64,000 bases of DNA, taken from contig JAPKYS010000023.1 of assembly GCA_026394195.1 (NCBI GenBank), positions 186,001 to 250,000 of the forward strand. Reading direction: 5' to 3'. Both the position numbers and the translations under genes were made by a program. The notes beneath the pieces were generated by a model. That model made no database searches and was not told the origin of the DNA. It worked only from the letters and a program-made list of their open reading frames with translations. Shown piece by piece: positions 61,187 through 64,000 of this stretch (position 1 is the stretch's first letter; each line of letters opens with the position of its first letter). Origin of the DNA: a bacterium. GTDB taxonomy: Bacteria > Electryoneota > B3-LCP.

Positions 61187-62806
61187 TTATTTCATGTAGA
61201 TGAGTTTATACGTCTGCGTTGTACTGCCGCTGCTGTAACGGGCAAAGTAGATTCCCGCAGGCTGACCTTCTGCTCCCCAGGTAAAGCTGTGCAACCCTGC
61301 GGTCAGCGTGCCGTTGAAAATATCCGCAACCTTCCTGCCCGTCAGGTCGAAAATCTCAAAGTTAGCAGGTTGATTCGATTGAACAGACAGAATGAAGCGA
61401 GTGGTCGAATTGAACGGGTTCGGGAAGACGTTCAGACTAACTGCTGCCGGCGTCGCAACAGGCTCGGAAAGGTCGCAGGTTCTGTCGACATCGCCTAAGA
61501 AATTACTATCTGGGACGTAGTTTGTTATATAAGGAATTCCGAAACCGTCTTGTACTCCAGCTTTGTAGAAAGTATCTCGATCGGTTGCGTACAAAACCGT
61601 TCCGGTCAGATTGCGAATTTCACCGATAAGCTGGTACATTCCAGCTGGAGCGTTGGATTGCAAGTAGTAGTGGGGACTCCGGGTTGCTCCGGAGGGAAGA
61701 AGTGGAAGATTGTAATTTGGGCGGTTGATCAGAGTAATCGGCGGCGAACCCGGAACTTCCAGCCAGAATTTGACTGAAGATGGTACTGGAATTGTCTCCA
61801 GGTTCCGCACAAATAGATTCCAGTACAACCATCCTCCCGTCTGGGGGATGGGTTGAACCGTCGATGAATCTATCCAAACTGTCAGGAAAACGTCCGGTCC
61901 CAGGTCGTAAACGTCGCCATCCAAGGTATAGGACGTGAAACCATCGGTTTCAATGATGATATGGTCGTTGACTATGATCGATTTAGGACTGACGTTGACC
62001 CCTTCTTCAGTGTGATAGAGGTGCTGCAGATTGGCAAAGCTGGTGACCCGGCTGATGACTTCGGTATGCACAAAGCCATAAGAATTATTATCTGCCAGGG
62101 AAACCACAGCCGTTTCCGGTTGAATAGTGTTCAACCAATTGGTGTTCGTGGAAGAATTCGAGCCGTGATGGTTGAGTTTTACCCCGTTGACGTTGCCGAT
62201 GAGTGGTGAACAAGGCGTTTCCAGGTCAAGAAGTCCAAGACCGCCTCCACCCAGATCCCCAGAAATGACATAACGGAAGTTGCGATATTCGATGAGCAGA
62301 CAAATGCTGCGCTCGTTTTCGTCACTTAGTGTATACTGCTGTCCATTCATCAGGTAACCGTTAACGCAGATCGCCTTGACCGTGACGCCGGCTCCGAGGT
62401 TGATGACTTGCCCGGGTCCCAGGGTGCGCCGACGGCTGCCGGCAGCGTTGACGTAGTTGGTATAGGTGGCAGTGGTATATCCCGGGTTGCTTCCGCGATC
62501 GTAGGCAGAATCTGGAAGCCATCCGGAATTGAACATGTCGACAAATTCGCCGATATGGTCAGCGTGATAGTGCGTTGCCACCGTGTAGTTTACATGGGTG
62601 ATGCCATGCGATTGCAGCCAGGGCTGGATAATATCCGGTTCGATGGCTGAACCGGCATCCACCAGCATGGTCTGTCCGGAAGGAGACAAAATCAGCGCGC
62701 CATCACCTTGACCCACGTCGAAATGCACAATTCTAAAGGTTTGAGCTGTGGCGATTTGCAGGCAGGTCAGCATCAGCAGAGTAAGCAGTAGCGGTTTCAA
62801 GCGCAT
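61187..62806 (-). CDS. Secreted ComEC-like metallo-beta-lactamase-fold hydrolase with sorting domain
   Basis: About 539 residues from ATG 62806 (AAGGA 7 bases upstream; the ATG at 62824 is the alternative). Signal peptide RLKPLLLTLLMLTCLQIATA. The catalytic domain reads FRIVHFDVGQGDGALILSPS, MLVDAGSAIEP, TVATHYHADHIGEF (HxHxDH), CLLIEYRNFRYVISGDLGGG, VNGVKLNHHGSNSSTN and VVSLADNNSYGFVHTEVISR. This is the MBL domain of ComEC, here without the membrane channel. A beta domain (~310-430) and a FlgD-like sorting module (VFPNPFNSTTRFILSVQSNQ ... YKLIYMK) follow. By analogy with ComEC it may be an extracellular nuclease or phosphodiesterase; that is an inference. Confidence 0.88.
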   Translation of the reverse strand: MRLKPLLLTLLMLTCLQIATAQTFRIVHFDVGQGDGALILSPSGQTMLVDAGSAIEPDIIQPWLQSHGITHVNYTVATHYHADHIGEFVDMFNSGWLPDSAYDRGSNPGYTTATYTNYVNAAGSRRRTLGPGQVINLGAGVTVKAICVNGYLMNGQQYTLSDENERSICLLIEYRNFRYVISGDLGGGGLGLLDLETPCSPLIGNVNGVKLNHHGSNSSTNTNWLNTIQPETAVVSLADNNSYGFVHTEVISRVTSFANLQHLYHTEEGVNVSPKSIIVNDHIIIETDGFTSYTLDGDVYDLGPDVFLTVWIDSSTVQPIPQTGGWLYWNLFVRNLETIPVPSSVKFWLEVPGSPPITLINRPNYNLPLLPSGATRSPHYYLQSNAPAGMYQLIGEIRNLTGTVLYATDRDTFYKAGVQDGFGIPYITNYVPDSNFLGDVDRTCDLSEPVATPAAVSLNVFPNPFNSTTRFILSVQSNQPANFEIFDLTGRKVADIFNGTLTAGLHSFTWGAEGQPAGIYFARYSSGSTTQTYKLIYMK

Positions 62807-62861
62807 GATCACATCCTTGGTCATTTGAGTTCAAGCATCGAACTGATTCACACAACACTGT

Positions 62862-62890
62862 AATTTACGAAAAGAATTCCACCAATGCAA
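62862..62890 (-). promoter_or_regulatory. Promoter of the ComEC-like hydrolase and lamin-tail genes
   Basis: Minus strand: TTGCAT (62890-62885), 17 bp, TAAATT (62867-62862). Start expected near 62855, about 50 bases before the ATG at 62806. The lamin-tail gene follows within 57 bp and probably shares this transcript up to the terminator at 58198-58229. Confidence 0.6.
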
Positions 62891-62937
62891 GTTAAATTTT
62901 TGTTAGGGTACATATTTTACACTTGAATACGGATTAT

Positions 62938-64000
62938 TTATTCACCGGGGATATTTTCAACATCGGTAGATAAGGCATAACGCACGATACGATTGTTGCC
63001 GGTATCAGCAACATAGAGAGTGCCCTTGGAATGCGCCACCCCTTCCGGCGCGAATAATTCATCGAAGACCTGCACTCCACTCGAATCTTTGACTCCGGCG
63101 TACATCAAAAATGCTCCCATCGGATTGAAGACCGAGATGCGATTTGAATCCTGCTCGGCGACGAAAATCCAGTTATTACCCAGGTATTGTTCAGCCACCC
63201 AGATATCTTTTGGGATGCCGAAGCGTCCCAATTGCATGATATCCGTTGTCGGGCTGAACGCGGGGAAGAAGTTACCTGTCCCTTCCTCTCGAATTTTTTG
63301 GACTCGGAAGTTTTCAGCCGTTTGAGAAAAGTAAATGTAATGTTGGCTGCCCTGTACTTGAATGTAAATACCGGCAGGGTCCGTGGTAGTACCCATGCCG
63401 GTTCCTGGACCGGCGACGTCCATGTCGTACTCGCCCCGGTAGGTGAAGCCGTATTGACCATTCTCTAAAACCACCAGATTATGGTAGATCAGCTTGAAGC
63501 GGCTGACGCGGTCGTATAGATCCGTAACGTAAACCGTCTCGTCAGGTCCACCTGCAACCCCACGATAGCGGGCGCGGTCGTTCGGTTCCTGGTAGAAAAT
63601 CGAGGGTCCCAAAACGGAATCGATGCGATCGGGATCTGTTGAGAACAGAGCATCGATGACGACATACCGTCCCGCTTGCAGTGTGCTCAGGTATCCATAC
63701 TCTTCAAAGGACAGATTTAACGTATCCGTTGCAGTTGTATCGTAAACGACGAGATGATCGAGCACCGATTGTACGCCCGTGGCATTGACGTACTGGTTCC
63801 AATAGTAGATGGCAGAACCCCCTGTGACTAAAAATAGATTCAGTTTTTCATCCTGACCGATGGCGGCAATCGAATCCAAATCTGTCAATCGTTCAATTCC
63901 ATACCCGGAAATTGAAGACCCTGCGCGATCAAAAACAGCCACCCGTCGATTGCCTCGATCCGCCACGAAGACCAGATCGTCCGGTCCAATAACCAGATCG
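62938..64000 (-). CDS. NHL-repeat beta-propeller protein, 5' end missing
   Basis: The frame is open at the right edge of the window (GPDDLVFVADRGNRRVAVFD is already coding), so the N-terminus is outside. About 353 residues are visible. NHL blades are clear at both ends: LVFVADRGNRRVAVFDRAGS and FAPEGVAHSKGTLYVADTGN followed by NRIVRYALSTD; others include IFVAEQDSNRISVFNPMGAF and ETVYVTDLYDRVSRFK. NHL propellers bind proteins, RNA or ligands; none is indicated. It stops in ENIPGE without a sorting module. Being beside the exported proteins it is likely secreted, but the signal peptide cannot be seen. Confidence 0.82.
   Translation of the reverse strand, partial: DLVIGPDDLVFVADRGNRRVAVFDRAGSSISGYGIERLTDLDSIAAIGQDEKLNLFLVTGGSAIYYWNQYVNATGVQSVLDHLVVYDTTATDTLNLSFEEYGYLSTLQAGRYVVIDALFSTDPDRIDSVLGPSIFYQEPNDRARYRGVAGGPDETVYVTDLYDRVSRFKLIYHNLVVLENGQYGFTYRGEYDMDVAGPGTGMGTTTDPAGIYIQVQGSQHYIYFSQTAENFRVQKIREEGTGNFFPAFSPTTDIMQLGRFGIPKDIWVAEQYLGNNWIFVAEQDSNRISVFNPMGAFLMYAGVKDSSGVQVFDELFAPEGVAHSKGTLYVADTGNNRIVRYALSTDVENIPGE

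Noticed and set aside
1..64000. CRISPR array, prophage, integrase or transposase genes
   Set aside because: No regularly spaced direct repeats and no phage, integrase or transposase motifs were seen; the only mobile-like features are short non-coding inverted-repeat elements.

Overview
The window looks like a chromosomal segment from a Gram-negative bacterium of the wider FCB assemblage (Bacteroidetes/Chlorobi relatives such as the KSB1-, Marinimicrobia-, Zixibacteria- or Electryonea-like candidate phyla). The grounds are LPS machinery (an LptE-like lipoprotein, heptosyltransferase-like enzymes), PorV/FadL-like barrel and lipoprotein genes, and three secreted proteins ending in the FlgD-like 'PNPFNPTT' type C-terminal sorting module typical of type IX secretion in that group. 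The phylum is an inference; no rRNA or marker set is present. Several promoters fit one pattern, TTGACA or TTGCTT, 17 bp, then TATATT, TAAATT or TATAAT.

Layout. 1-2741 (minus): folD, a DUF1318 lipoprotein and a truncated TolB-like propeller protein. 3004-5913 (plus): one polypeptide joining an MrfA-type helicase to an MrfB-type exonuclease. 6073-22188 (plus): a long, tightly packed run. It starts with a split propionyl/acyl-CoA carboxylase alpha chain (biotin carboxylase plus biotin carrier), methylmalonyl-CoA mutase, biotin ligase and pantothenate kinase. It continues with a cell-wall amidase, GreA, PspC-type membrane proteins, phosphoglycerate mutase, an alcohol dehydrogenase-like enzyme, aroB, aroQ, a FemAB-like transferase, a GT-C glycosyltransferase and an AstE/aspartoacylase-like enzyme. 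A tRNA-Arg(CCT) lies on the minus strand at 22262-22335. 22490-30568 (plus): proS, a small membrane protein, then a serine-palmitoyltransferase-like enzyme, a membrane spermidine-synthase-like protein, a GNAT-like acyltransferase and a nucleoside-sugar-type reductase. This is a candidate ceramide-like lipid cluster. 30663-32471 (minus): a PpiD/SurA-like chaperone. 32472-33904: an MgtC gene set between repeat- and palindrome-rich spacers.

33905-51332 (plus): uvrB, purD, a sugar epimerase, an MBL-fold hydrolase, a sigma-54 activator without receiver domain, LptE, a TsaC/Sua5-like enzyme and a protein-tyrosine-phosphatase-like protein. A run of seven glycosyltransferases (four GT9, two GT4, one GT2) follows, then a WbaP-like initiating sugar transferase and a DUF3108 protein. 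This is an LPS-core/surface polysaccharide locus. 51350-51485 holds a MITE-like inverted-repeat element.

51581-64000 (minus): a surface/secretome block. It has an outer-membrane barrel, a large lipoprotein, an M14 carboxypeptidase, a lamin-tail-domain protein with duplicated OB-like modules, a secreted ComEC-like metallo-hydrolase and an NHL-propeller protein running off the window. The most notable items are the helicase-exonuclease fusion, the candidate sphingolipid cluster, the secreted ComEC-like hydrolase beside a lamin-tail protein, a terminator inside the probable leader of the carboxylase operon, and three families of small non-coding inverted-repeat elements.
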